A stretch of 64,000 nt of DNA, taken from assembly GCF_007904085.1 (NCBI RefSeq), contig NZ_CP042326.1, positions 1 through 64,000 on the forward strand. Reading direction: 5' to 3'. The stretch comes from Euhalothece natronophila Z-M001 (GTDB lineage Bacteria > Cyanobacteriota > Cyanobacteriia > Cyanobacteriales > Rubidibacteraceae). The notes beneath the pieces were generated by a model. It was not told the origin of the DNA. It did no database searches and worked only from the letters and a program-made list of their open reading frames with translations. Numbering within the stretch: position 1 is the stretch's first letter; every line of letters starts with the position of its first letter. This document shows positions 27,900-35,739 of this stretch, in pieces. Both the position numbers and the translations under genes were made by a program.

Positions 27900-28505
27900 A
27901 TGAAATCTAGATTAATCGCTCTGTTACTAATTGGTTCAATTGTTCCCTTAGGCGCTGCAGCTTGCGGTGATATGGCACAAGAAGAAGCTCCAGCACCAGA
28001 GGAAGCTCCTACTAATGATGGTATGGGTGAACCTGACGATGGCTTCGGTGAACCCGATGATGGTATGGGCGAACCTGACGATGGCTTCGGTGAACCCGAT
28101 GATGGTATGGGCGAACCTGATGATGGCTTCGGTGAACCCGATGATGGTATGGGCGAACCTGATGATGGCTTCGGTGAACCCGATGATGGCATGGGCGAAC
28201 CTGACGATGACTTCGGTGAACCCGATGATGGCATGGGCGAACCTGACGATGACTTCGGTGAACCTGACGATGGCTTTGGCGAACCCGATGATGGCATGGG
28301 CGAACCTGACGATGGCTTCGGTGAACCCGATGATGGCATGGGCGAACCTGACGATGGCTTTGGTGAACCCGATGATGGTATGGGCGAACCTGACGATGGC
28401 TTTGGTGAACCTGAAGACGACTGGGAAGACGATGATTGGGAAGATGATGATTGGGAAGACGATGATTGGGAAGACGATGATTGGGAAGACGATGATTGGG
28501 AATAA
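27900..28505 (+). CDS. Acidic repeat lipoprotein (GEPDDG repeats)
   Basis: 201 residues. A lipoprotein signal (MKSRLIALLLIGSIVPLG, cysteine in the AAAC-GD region), a short linker, about 18 tandem seven-residue units GEPDDG(F/M), then six DDWE units to the end. The mature protein is extremely acidic and should be disordered, outside the cytoplasmic membrane, perhaps binding cations. The signal is nearly identical to that of the 28714 gene. AAGGAGG lies just before the ATG. A long minus-strand open frame over the repeat (27884-28339) is only a mirror of the repeat. Confidence 0.8.
   Translation: MKSRLIALLLIGSIVPLGAAACGDMAQEEAPAPEEAPTNDGMGEPDDGFGEPDDGMGEPDDGFGEPDDGMGEPDDGFGEPDDGMGEPDDGFGEPDDGMGEPDDDFGEPDDGMGEPDDDFGEPDDGFGEPDDGMGEPDDGFGEPDDGMGEPDDGFGEPDDGMGEPDDGFGEPEDDWEDDDWEDDDWEDDDWEDDDWEDDDWE
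28024..28501 (+). repeat. Coding minisatellites: 42-bp then 15-bp tandem repeats
   Basis: A 42-bp unit (two seven-codon GEPDDG modules, one with Phe and one with Met) repeats about nine times with few changes. It is followed by about five 15-bp units (GATGATTGGGAAGAC). The repeats are nearly uniform at DNA level, so copy number is likely to vary between strains. Confidence 0.85.
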
Positions 28506-28559
28506 GGGTTAATTTTGGATAGGATTAAATAATCACCCTGGTTGTCGTTAACTCATAAA

Positions 28560-28588
28560 GCAAGGTAAGCTATCATAGTTTACCTTGC
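28560..28588 (+). terminator. Hairpin after the acidic lipoprotein gene
   Basis: GCAAGGTAA pairs perfectly with TTACCTTGC across an 11-nt loop. The equivalent hairpin after the relic unit at 29.6 kb has been split by a family 2 element. Confidence 0.55.
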
Positions 28589-28713
28589 AATTTGTACTCA
28601 ATTACAGGCTTCTTGTTAACGGGGCACTGAAAATTAGCATTCGCTCACTGTACCTCATTACATAAAAAACTCTAAAGAAAAAAATTAAGGATTAAATTGA
28701 AGGAAGAAGAATA

Positions 28714-29439
28714 ATGAAATCCAGATTAATTGCTCTATTACTGATTGGTTTAATTGTTCCCCTGGGTGTTGCTTGTGGTGATGATATAGCACAAGAAAAT
28801 CCTGCGCCAGAAGAAGAAACTCCTACCGAACCTGAAGATGATCTCGGTGAACCCGAAGACGACTTTGATGAACCTGAAGATGATCTCGGTGAAACTGAAG
28901 ACGACTTTGATGAACCTGAAGATGATCTCGGTGAAACTGAAGACGACTTTGATGAACCTGAAGATGATCTCGGTGAAACTGAAGACGACTTTGATGAACC
29001 TGAAGATGATATGGGTCAACCTGAGGCAGAAACACCTCAACAGGAAGCGTTGCCAGAACAAGCACCAGAAACATCGATCGATTCTGAAGAAATTGAACGT
29101 TTTGCTAATGCTTTTGAAAGTGTACAAGCGCTTCAAAATGAAGCCCGAGATAGCATGATGCAAGCCATTGAGGAAGAGGGTTTAGATATTGAAACCTATA
29201 GTCAAGTGTTTCAGATGCAACAGCAAGGGCTGGAACCATCAGAAGAGTTAAGCCAAGAAGAACAAGAACAATTTGAGCAAGTTGATGCAAGAATTAATGA
29301 AATCGAACAAGAAGCTCAAGCCGATATTGAACAAGCAATTACTGATGCAGATTTAGAAGTAGAGCGATTTGAGGAAATTTTTATGGCAATTCAACAAGAC
29401 CCAGAACTGCAACAGCAAGTTCAAGAAGCGATTCAGTAA
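28714..29439 (+). CDS. Chimeric acidic lipoprotein-DUF4168 protein
   Basis: 241 residues. Residues 1-22 copy the lipoprotein signal of the 27900 gene (MKSRLIALLLIG, cysteine in VACGDD). Residues about 40-105 are a four-fold 14-residue acidic repeat built on DEPEDDLGETEDDF. Residues about 115-241 are a DUF4168 domain nearly matching copy 2 (IERFANAFESVQALQ; PELQQQVQEAIQ). The gene therefore looks like a fusion of its two upstream neighbours. Likely lipid-anchored and extracytoplasmic; function unknown. Confidence 0.83.
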   Translation: MKSRLIALLLIGLIVPLGVACGDDIAQENPAPEEETPTEPEDDLGEPEDDFDEPEDDLGETEDDFDEPEDDLGETEDDFDEPEDDLGETEDDFDEPEDDMGQPEAETPQQEALPEQAPETSIDSEEIERFANAFESVQALQNEARDSMMQAIEEEGLDIETYSQVFQMQQQGLEPSEELSQEEQEQFEQVDARINEIEQEAQADIEQAITDADLEVERFEEIFMAIQQDPELQQQVQEAIQ

Positions 29440-29451
29440 CAGGAAATAGAG

Positions 29452-29618
29452 GTTTCTACATTAATGAGGTACAAAACTTTTAAGAATTAGCACTTCTTTG
29501 CTGTGCCTCATTATATAGAAAAAACAAAGACAATGTTTAAGGATAAAAGTTAAGGACATAAAGGTTAAGAATAAATAATTCTCCTCTAGCTCTCCTCAAT
29601 TCATAAACTAGGGTAAGC
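29452..29618 (+). other. Relic of the repeated unit without coding sequence
   Basis: TGTGCCTCATTATATAGAAAAAAC matches, with changes, the leaders before 27900 and 28714 (GTACCTCATTACATAAAAAAC type). Then AATTCATAAACTAGGGTAAGCTA matches the segment after 27900 (ACTCATAAAGCAAGGTAAGCTA). A leader and a tail are thus present without a gene between them. This accounts for most of the 409-bp gap before the response regulator. Confidence 0.5.
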
Positions 29619-29745
29619 TATAGCAATATGATCTCATTTGTAAAAACTAGCTCAACCTTACGATCCCCCCCCACCCCCCTTAGTAAGGGGGGAATTAAAG
29701 GGGGGATCACAACTAAAAATTTACAACTGATTTAGGATTGCTATA
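29619..29745 (-). mobile_element. Family 2 miniature element, copy B
   Basis: Same ends as the copy at 26930 but in opposite orientation: left TATAGCAATATGATCTCAT, inverted right TATAGCAATCCTAAATCAG. The interior has long C and G runs that form a hairpin (GATCCCCCC...GGGGGGATC). It splits a sequence that is continuous (GGTAAGCTA...TAGTTTACC) at 28564-28584. Confidence 0.88.
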
Positions 29746-29848
29746 TATAGTTTACTTATCTTATTCTTGCCATTTCTCCTCCTCATCACTAAATTGTATA
29801 ACTGATATATGATGCTAGTAGAAAATTGCCCTCTGGTAGGAGAATAGT

Positions 29849-30523
29849 ATGAAAATTCTGATTATTGAGGATGATGAGCGTTTAAGTGAATTAATTGCAG
29901 AAGACTTAGGCGATCAAAACTACACTGTCGAAACGGCTCAAGATGGTCTTTCCGGTTGGGAACTAGCAAGTTCTTTTCATTATGATTTAATTTTGCTAGA
30001 TATTATGCTTCCAAAACTAGATGGCATCAGCCTCTGTCAGCGTTTGCGTTCTCAGGAAAATACCACGCCAGTTTTGATGTTAACGGCTCGCGATACGACA
30101 ACAGATAAAGTAGTAGGCTTGGATGCTGGTGCAGATGATTATTTGGTTAAACCATTTGAGTTACAAGAGTTAGCTGCGCGAACTCGTGCTTTACTGCGTC
30201 GTCATCAAACCAATTATTCCTCAACGCTAAAATGGGGAGACTTAGAACTTGATCCGAATCGCTGCGAAGTAACTTATAAAGACACCTTACTTTCCTTAAC
30301 ACCAAAAGAGTATCGTTTGTTAGAAATGTTCTTGCGAAATGGGACGCGAGTATTTAGTCGCACCCAGATTCTAGATCATCTTTGGGCTTTTGAAAGCTGC
30401 CCTGAAGAAGACACAGTAAGGGCACATATCAAAGGTTTACGACAAAAGTTGAAGTCAGCAGGGGCTCCCCCTGATTTAATTGAAACTGTTTATGGTTTGG
30501 GATATCGTCTCAAAGAAATTTAA
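29849..30523 (+). CDS. OmpR-family response regulator
   Basis: 224 residues. Receiver domain (1-115) with DDE acid pocket (IIEDDERLS), phosphoacceptor Asp in LILLDIMLPKLDG (about 51), the LTARD switch and the KPF lysine (about 101). A winged-helix DNA-binding domain follows (about 125-222), with LTPKEYRLLEMFLRN and DTVRAHIKGLRQKLK. TAGGAGAATAGT precedes the ATG. Translation runs into the histidine kinase gene. Its closest style is the RppA/ManR group of cyanobacterial regulators, but the signal is not known. Confidence 0.93.
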   Translation: MKILIIEDDERLSELIAEDLGDQNYTVETAQDGLSGWELASSFHYDLILLDIMLPKLDGISLCQRLRSQENTTPVLMLTARDTTTDKVVGLDAGADDYLVKPFELQELAARTRALLRRHQTNYSSTLKWGDLELDPNRCEVTYKDTLLSLTPKEYRLLEMFLRNGTRVFSRTQILDHLWAFESCPEEDTVRAHIKGLRQKLKSAGAPPDLIETVYGLGYRLKEI

Positions 30524-31832
30524 CTTTCCGCCTCGATCAGAGGTGAGTGATCTTCACTGGCGACTGTTACTCTCCTATTTAGGGGTGATGAGTGCGATTT
30601 TAGCAATTTTTGCTAGTGGCACTTATCTATTTGTTAGTCGTAGTTTTCATCGGCAATTAGATCGAAATTTATTAACTTTAGCGCAAGCTGCCACTCCCTC
30701 TCACACAAGAATTCAACAAGAGGGAACAGATTATTTAGATCGGGTAGATGAAGTTCCTTGGCGAGATATCTTTAATCGTGATAGTCAGAGTTTGGAATGG
30801 TTTGATGCTCAAGGAAGACTATTAGCCACCCGAGGAGATTTAACGGTAGATGACAAGCCGGAAACCGGCTCTCATACTCGCTCAAAGGATTCCTCTCCCC
30901 ATAATATTCGTTCTTATACCATTTCGGTATTTCGCGATCGCGCTACCTCTGATGAACCAACCCTCGAAGGCTATATTCGCGCTTCTCAATCCACTGAAGA
31001 AGTGCAGGAGTCGCAACAACAACTCCTATGGGGATTAATTACAGGAGGAACAATAGGAGTTGTTTTATCAGGTATGGGAGGAGTATGGTTAACTCGAAAA
31101 GCCCTTTCTCCCCTTGAGCAAAACTTAAAGCAATTACGACAATTTACTGCTGATGCTTCCCATGAATTACGTAGCCCATTAGCTGTGATCAAGAGTTCGG
31201 TGCAGATTATGCAAAATCATCCCGAACGTTTTCACGAGAAAGATTTAAGAAAAGTCAGCGCGATCGCGAGTGCTACTGAACAAATGAGCAACTTAGTGGA
31301 AAACTTACTCTTTTTAGCCCGTGCTGATGCCAATAAAATCTCGAAAGCTCCCTCGCGACGAAAGCTATCATTACAGGACATCCTACAAGATTTAGTGGAA
31401 TTATTTGAAGCGAGTGCCGAGCAAGAAGGAATCACCCTTAATTTAGAAATTCAACAAGATGCAAAAGTGATGGGCAATGGAGAGCAACTCTATCGTCTAT
31501 TTGCCAATTTACTCCGAAATGCTCTACAACATACCCCAGAAGGAGGAAGTGTAACCATTCGTTTAAGTGCTAGTTCCCGTTCTTGTCAAATTAGCGTTAT
31601 TGATACCGGGGTAGGAATTTCTGCCGAAGAAAAGGCTCTAGTATTTGAACGGTTTTGGCGAGCAGATCGATCGCGTTCTCAATCTCAAGGCGGTACAGGT
31701 CTAGGATTGCCGATTGCTAGCGCGATCGCTTCCCAACATGGTGGTAAAATAACAGTTACTTCCACCCTCGGTAAAGGAAGTTGCTTTACAGTGCGTTTAC
31801 CGACTATTCAGACTCGCCTTTCCCCATCATGA
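30492..31832 (+). CDS. Sensor histidine kinase, partner of the 29849 regulator
   Basis: Membrane sensor kinase of about 430-450 residues: TM1 (LLLSYLGVMSAILAIFA), a periplasmic part of about 120 residues, TM2 (LLWGLITGGTIGVVL), a HAMP-like stretch, H-box FTADASHELRSPLAVI, N-box LFANLLRNALQHTPEGG, and G boxes VIDTGVGIS and GGTGLGLPIA. The start is uncertain: TTG 30480 and ATG 30492 overlap the regulator gene, and GTG 30543 follows its stop and begins closest to TM1. No ribosome site decides. The stop overlaps the next ATG by ATGA, so three genes are translationally linked. Confidence 0.9.
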   Translation: MVWDIVSKKFNFPPRSEVSDLHWRLLLSYLGVMSAILAIFASGTYLFVSRSFHRQLDRNLLTLAQAATPSHTRIQQEGTDYLDRVDEVPWRDIFNRDSQSLEWFDAQGRLLATRGDLTVDDKPETGSHTRSKDSSPHNIRSYTISVFRDRATSDEPTLEGYIRASQSTEEVQESQQQLLWGLITGGTIGVVLSGMGGVWLTRKALSPLEQNLKQLRQFTADASHELRSPLAVIKSSVQIMQNHPERFHEKDLRKVSAIASATEQMSNLVENLLFLARADANKISKAPSRRKLSLQDILQDLVELFEASAEQEGITLNLEIQQDAKVMGNGEQLYRLFANLLRNALQHTPEGGSVTIRLSASSRSCQISVIDTGVGISAEEKALVFERFWRADRSRSQSQGGTGLGLPIASAIASQHGGKITVTSTLGKGSCFTVRLPTIQTRLSPS

Positions 31833-32698
31833 GTTTTACTCCCGAACCTACCTCCGACGGCTCTTATACCTTCTTTTCCCCTGATTTTGAAGAGACATTT
31901 CACTCCCAACAGGGGGCTAAACAAGAAGCCGAAGAAAAATTTATTATTCCCGCGGCTTTAGATCAAAAAGCTCAAGCCCAATCATCCATCAAACTCCTTG
32001 ATATTTGTTATGGTCTAGGCTATAACACTGCTTCTGCCCTTGAAACCATTTGGAAGGTTAATCCCCATTGTCAGGTAGAACTCATTGCTTTGGAATTGGA
32101 CTATAGTGTCCCCACAGCCACCATTGACTATAAACTCCTCGATGCTTGGTCATCTTCTATTCCTGATTTACTTACTACCCTTGCTCACCAAAAACAGGTG
32201 AATCAAGACTACTTTCAAGGAGAACTTTTAATTGGCGATGCCCGACAAACCATTCAACAAGTGATCGCCAGAAACTTTTTAGCTGATGCTATCTTTCTTG
32301 ATCCCTTTTCCCCTCCCCACTGCCCTCAACTTTGGACAGTAGAATTTTTAGCTCTTGTCGCTCAATGTCTCCACGAAAATGGGCGACTGACCACCTATTC
32401 TTGTGCAGCTGCTATGCGAACTGCTCTCGATTTAGCAGGGCTGGCTTATACTTCTACAATGGGCATGAACCGCCGTTCTACTGTCGCTAGTTGGAAACAA
32501 GACGATTTACCTCCGTTATCGGAACAAGATCTCGAACATCAAAAAACTCGCGCTGCTATTCCCTATCGTGATCTTACTCTAGAAGATTCTGTAGTAACGA
32601 TTCTTAAACGTCGCCAAAAAGAGCAACAGGATTGCACTTTAGAAACAACTAGCCAGTGGCGAAAACGTTGGTGGCACAAAATATTAGATAATAGCTAA
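31829..32698 (+). CDS. MnmC-like (MnmD-type) SAM methyltransferase
   Basis: 289 residues of the MnmC methyltransferase-domain family, whose known member finishes mnm5s2U34 on tRNA wobble uridines; cyanobacterial stand-alone versions are less studied. Seen: early TSDGSYTFFSPDFEETFHS (substrate-side motif), KLLDICYGLGYNTASAL (SAM loop), IALELD, LIGDARQTI, and FLDPFSPPHCPQLW (DPFSP family signature). The ATG overlaps the kinase stop by four bases, so it is probably co-transcribed with the two-component pair. Confidence 0.88.
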   Translation: MSFTPEPTSDGSYTFFSPDFEETFHSQQGAKQEAEEKFIIPAALDQKAQAQSSIKLLDICYGLGYNTASALETIWKVNPHCQVELIALELDYSVPTATIDYKLLDAWSSSIPDLLTTLAHQKQVNQDYFQGELLIGDARQTIQQVIARNFLADAIFLDPFSPPHCPQLWTVEFLALVAQCLHENGRLTTYSCAAAMRTALDLAGLAYTSTMGMNRRSTVASWKQDDLPPLSEQDLEHQKTRAAIPYRDLTLEDSVVTILKRRQKEQQDCTLETTSQWRKRWWHKILDNS

Positions 32699-32707
32699 AA
32701 TAAAAGA

Positions 32708-32726
32708 GTATTCTTAATAAGAATAC
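32708..32726. promoter_or_regulatory. Short palindrome before the 32749 gene
   Basis: GTATTCTTAATAAGAATAC is a near-perfect palindrome 10 bp after the methyltransferase stop and 22 bp before the next ATG. Operator or weak hairpin; undecided. Confidence 0.35.
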
Positions 32727-32748
32727 CTAGAAAAAATACGGAGTTGCC

Positions 32749-33798
32749 ATGTTATTATCTGATAAAAAAAAAGACTACCAAAACACTACATCCCAAAAAC
32801 CTTGGTGGAATCAACCCCTTTGGGGAGACCGTAGTTTTCTAGAAAAGGTCAAGAGCCATTTTGCTAAAACTCCTATACCAGAAAGTACGGTATCTTGGCA
32901 TGATCGCGCTTTACAAGAAATTACTCAAGTAGGAAGTTTATTAGAACAAATAGACTCTCAAGAATTTACTGATCCTGAGTTTATCCTCCTATTAAAAATT
33001 CGTTTGCAACTTCACAAAGGAATAGAAGGATACCAAGGGTTAGCAGAAAAGGCTCAGATGCTGAATGTTGCCATTGAAGCTAAAGATAGTTTTCTTAGAA
33101 TTGAAGCAACAGAATTTCAATATCGAGGCTATGCTCAACAAGAGTTTTATCAAGGAGTCTTTAATATTCTGACCCAACAACTTTCAACAGACAATTTTAT
33201 TAACGAAGTCAAAAAATTATTAGCAACATCTCAACAGCGCTTAAAAACAGAACAAGGACAAAAAGCTCTTAATAGTTATTTCCAAGACTTAGAACACTTA
33301 GCCGCAACACATGAACTAGGGCTAGAGTTGCTTTATCTATTTAAAAAATATGACTTTAGTGACTTTTCTACCATACGCACAATTGATGCTTTAGTCCAGT
33401 ATATGCAAAGCCTAAATTTACAAGAACAAGACAGGCTAGTAAGAGTCATTAAAAATAATACTCCAGTATTTGAAAAACTTAGCCACATTATTGGCTTAAA
33501 CGAGGAACATCAAAACATTGAAACTTACACTAAGCTCATGCAGTATGTTGCCTTAATGGATAAACATAAAGAGACTTATAAAAGGTTTGAGAAGATCCTC
33601 TCTCAACTTATAGTGTGGGAAAAATCCTACTATACCTTGACAAATATTCGTAAAGAATATCCCTCCAAAAACTACCAGTTACCGAAAACATTTCGTGAAC
33701 CTTTACCTGCTTTAAACGTTTATCAAAAATATCAGCCATGGCTGGTTATTCAGAAAACGAGCTTTATTAGGAGTAAAACCGTTACATATACAAAATAG
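32749..33798 (+). CDS. Helical protein of unknown function
   Basis: 349 residues, not recognised. No signal peptide or membrane segment. The N-terminus is polar (SDKKKDYQNTTSQKPWWNQP), followed by long amphipathic helices throughout (about 55-300), for example a KLLATSQQRLKTEQGQKALN stretch. The C-terminus is basic with several Tyr. It might be a scaffold or coiled-coil protein. It lies between the methyltransferase and a toxin-antitoxin locus; GGAG lies upstream of the ATG. Confidence 0.65.
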   Translation: MLLSDKKKDYQNTTSQKPWWNQPLWGDRSFLEKVKSHFAKTPIPESTVSWHDRALQEITQVGSLLEQIDSQEFTDPEFILLLKIRLQLHKGIEGYQGLAEKAQMLNVAIEAKDSFLRIEATEFQYRGYAQQEFYQGVFNILTQQLSTDNFINEVKKLLATSQQRLKTEQGQKALNSYFQDLEHLAATHELGLELLYLFKKYDFSDFSTIRTIDALVQYMQSLNLQEQDRLVRVIKNNTPVFEKLSHIIGLNEEHQNIETYTKLMQYVALMDKHKETYKRFEKILSQLIVWEKSYYTLTNIRKEYPSKNYQLPKTFREPLPALNVYQKYQPWLVIQKTSFIRSKTVTYTK

Positions 33799-33878
33799 CC
33801 TGCTCGAAATTTGTGATTAAGATACTATTAAACTAATTTTTTAATCACTTAAAACAGTATTAGCCTATATGAGGGGGT

Positions 33879-33908
33879 TATAATAGAGCCTGTACAGGAA
33901 ACTGTACA
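33879..33908 (+). promoter_or_regulatory. Promoter -10 and TGTACA operator of the yefM-yoeB locus
   Basis: TATAAT at 33879-33884 is followed seven bases later by TGTACAG-GAAA-CTGTACA (33891-33908), a perfect inverted repeat with two TGTACA cores. TGTACA is the known core of the operator bound by YefM-YoeB in E. coli. It sits 32 bp before the antitoxin ATG, as expected for autoregulation. Confidence 0.7.
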
Positions 33909-33940
33909 TATAATTAGCCTGCTAGCAAGGTGAGATCAAT

Positions 33941-34240
33941 ATGTTAGAGACAATCGACTATACTCAAATCCGTGAAAACTTTGCAAAAGTTCTTGATGAG
34001 ATAGTACAAGATGGAAAGGTTTACGCTATCTCCCGAAAAGGTGAACAGCAAGCGGTACTGATGTCAGCAGATGATTATTCCAGCTTAATGACTACCTTAC
34101 ATCTATTAAGATCGCGCAATAATTCGTCACGACTTTTTGAAGCGTTAGAAGAATCGGAAAACAATGATACTCCTACTCAAACTTTGGATGAACTGGGAGA
34201 GGAAATGAATTTTGTCCAAAGAGAAACGCAGAAAAAATAA
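33941..34240 (+). CDS. yefM: YefM/Phd-family antitoxin
   Basis: 99 residues. The N-terminal DNA-binding Phd/YefM fold (LETIDYTQIRENFAKVLDEI; KVYAISRKGEQQAVLMSADDYSSL) is followed by a flexible acidic toxin-binding tail (ALEESENNDTPTQTLDEL). It should bind the TGTACA repeat upstream and neutralise the YoeB-like toxin encoded by the overlapping next frame. The gene appears intact although its toxin is not. Confidence 0.9.
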   Translation: MLETIDYTQIRENFAKVLDEIVQDGKVYAISRKGEQQAVLMSADDYSSLMTTLHLLRSRNNSSRLFEALEESENNDTPTQTLDELGEEMNFVQRETQKK

Positions 34241-34577
34241 AAAACAACAGTCTTCTTCAGAGGAAAATAAAACTCAACTTTCTTCTGTTAAACTTTATCC
34301 TGTCTTTCACGACAAATTTAAGGAAGATTTGCTTTGGTGGGCAATTAATAATAAAAAAGTTTATGCTAAATTATTTGATTTAATTAAAGATATTTTAGAT
34401 GGTAATCCATTTACAGGAAAAGGTCATCCAGAACCGTTAAAATATATGGATTATTCTGGAGTTTAGTCAAGGCGCATTGATCGCGAACATCGACTTGTTT
34501 ATCGAGTTCATAATCAAAAGATTCATTTTTTACAAGGACGTTACCACTATTATAGTCGTTCCAATTCAGTTCCGTAG
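34212..34577 (+). pseudogene. yoeB: YoeB-like mRNA interferase toxin with in-frame TAG
   Basis: YoeB cleaves mRNA at the ribosome. The frame (first codon TTG at 34212, overlapping yefM) reads FHDKFKEDLLWWAINN, NPFTGKGHPEPLKYMDYSGV, then TAG at 34464-34466, and continues in the same frame with SRRIDREHRLVYRV and GRYHY. In E. coli YoeB the matching position is the Trp of FWSRRI, so one TGG-to-TAG change explains the stop. The truncated product lacks the Arg of EHRLVY and the C-terminal His needed for catalysis. A family 1 element begins right after RYHY and provides a new end (stop at 34575-34577). Confidence 0.85.
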
Positions 34578-34657
34578 TGCAGCCATCTTGGCTGCTACTA
34601 GGGAGCAAGATGCTCCCACTACTTTTAGGTTGCTGTTTTTTATTTGGAATCACTATA
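34551..34657 (+). mobile_element. Family 1 miniature element, copy B (107 bp)
   Basis: Same sequence as the copy at 25835. It sits exactly between two convergent genes and overlaps both reading frames: the yoeB frame ends inside its left part and the glycosyltransferase ends YSDSK-stop inside its right part. Confidence 0.9.
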
Positions 34658-35686
34658 AACCGAATCGCGCTTCACAGAAAAAACCTCTCGAACCCGATAA
34701 ATGGGTCTTCCTTGGGACTCATGATAAGTGCGAATCAGCAACTCTCCTAATAAACCAAAAGAGAATAATTGCACACCAGCTAACAGTAAAACCACGACTA
34801 AAATTAATAAAGGGCGATCGCCGATATTTTGATCAAAACCAAACTTTAAAACCGTTAAATATCCCCCAGCTAATCCCCCTAGCGCCATAGAAATTAATCC
34901 TAGAGAACCAAAAACGTGCATGGGGCGTGTGAGAAATTTCTGCATAAACCAAATGGTTAATAAGTCCATTAATACTCGCAGGGTTCGCCCTAACCCATAT
35001 TTACTACTGCCATAATATCGGGGATGATGTTTAACAGGAATCTCAGCAATTTTTGCCCCTTCCATAAAGGCTAATGCAGGAAGAAAGCGATGCAATTCTC
35101 CATATAGATTCATATCAGCCAGTAATTCGGCGCGGTATCCTTTCAAAGAACAGCCGTAGTCGTGAATGCGAACATTGGTTACTCGTCCAATAATCCAATT
35201 GGCAATTTTAGAAGGGAGTAAACGGGTAAGGGCTGCATCTTGACGGTGTTTGCGCCACCCACTTACTAAATCATAGCCTTCTTCTAGTTTTGTGATCAGG
35301 TGAGGAATATCTGTGGGATCATTTTGGAGATCCGCATCAAGGGAAATAATAAATTGTCCTTTCGCATAATTAAACCCTGCTGCCATGGCTGCCGTTTGTC
35401 CATAGTTGCGACGGAGAATCACAGCACATAAGTCACTTCTCGTTTCCGCTAATTTTTTCAGGAGGGAAATTGATCCATCTCTCGATCCATCATCCACACA
35501 AATAATTTCATAGGAATAGCGAGTAGAAAGAAGGGTTTGCGCGATCGCGCTAATTAATGTCTCTAAACTCTCTACCTCATTATAAATTGGCACAATCACC
35601 GAAACTTGTGGACATACTTTTGCGTCAATACTACCGTTTTCTGAAATAGTAGAAGAATAACTCACGCTCACCTCAGAACTTAGCAA
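34640..35686 (-). CDS. Family 2 glycosyltransferase with two C-terminal membrane helices
   Basis: 348 residues, like polyprenyl-phosphate sugar transferases (DPM/GtrB/ArnC type), which load a sugar onto a lipid carrier at the inner membrane. GT-A domain (about 27-240): SVIVPIYNEVESLE, IICVDDGSRDGS, ISLDADLQNDP (metal-binding DxD region), DYGCSLKGYR and the RYYGSSKYGLGRTLRV block. Two membrane helices follow (about 260-285 and 297-320). The last five residues and the stop lie in the right end of a family 1 element, so the original C-terminus has been replaced. Confidence 0.9.
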   Translation of the reverse strand: MLSSEVSVSYSSTISENGSIDAKVCPQVSVIVPIYNEVESLETLISAIAQTLLSTRYSYEIICVDDGSRDGSISLLKKLAETRSDLCAVILRRNYGQTAAMAAGFNYAKGQFIISLDADLQNDPTDIPHLITKLEEGYDLVSGWRKHRQDAALTRLLPSKIANWIIGRVTNVRIHDYGCSLKGYRAELLADMNLYGELHRFLPALAFMEGAKIAEIPVKHHPRYYGSSKYGLGRTLRVLMDLLTIWFMQKFLTRPMHVFGSLGLISMALGGLAGGYLTVLKFGFDQNIGDRPLLILVVVLLLAGVQLFSFGLLGELLIRTYHESQGRPIYRVREVFSVKRDSVYSDSK

Positions 35687-35739
35687 CTTGATTGTACACT
35701 CTTAGGATAGTCCGACATAACCAATAACAAATAACAACA

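Noticed and set aside
27884-28339. Long minus-strand frame rich in PSSGSP repeats
   Set aside because: It is the mirror of the GEPDDG coding repeat; a repeat of period divisible by three is open in several frames. No start signal or family match.
28024-29010. Regular repeats as a possible CRISPR array
   Set aside because: Repeats are contiguous and coding, with no unique spacers and no cas genes.
28750-29163. Minus-strand frames over the acidic repeat of the chimera gene
   Set aside because: Same cause: repeat mirror with low-complexity residues.
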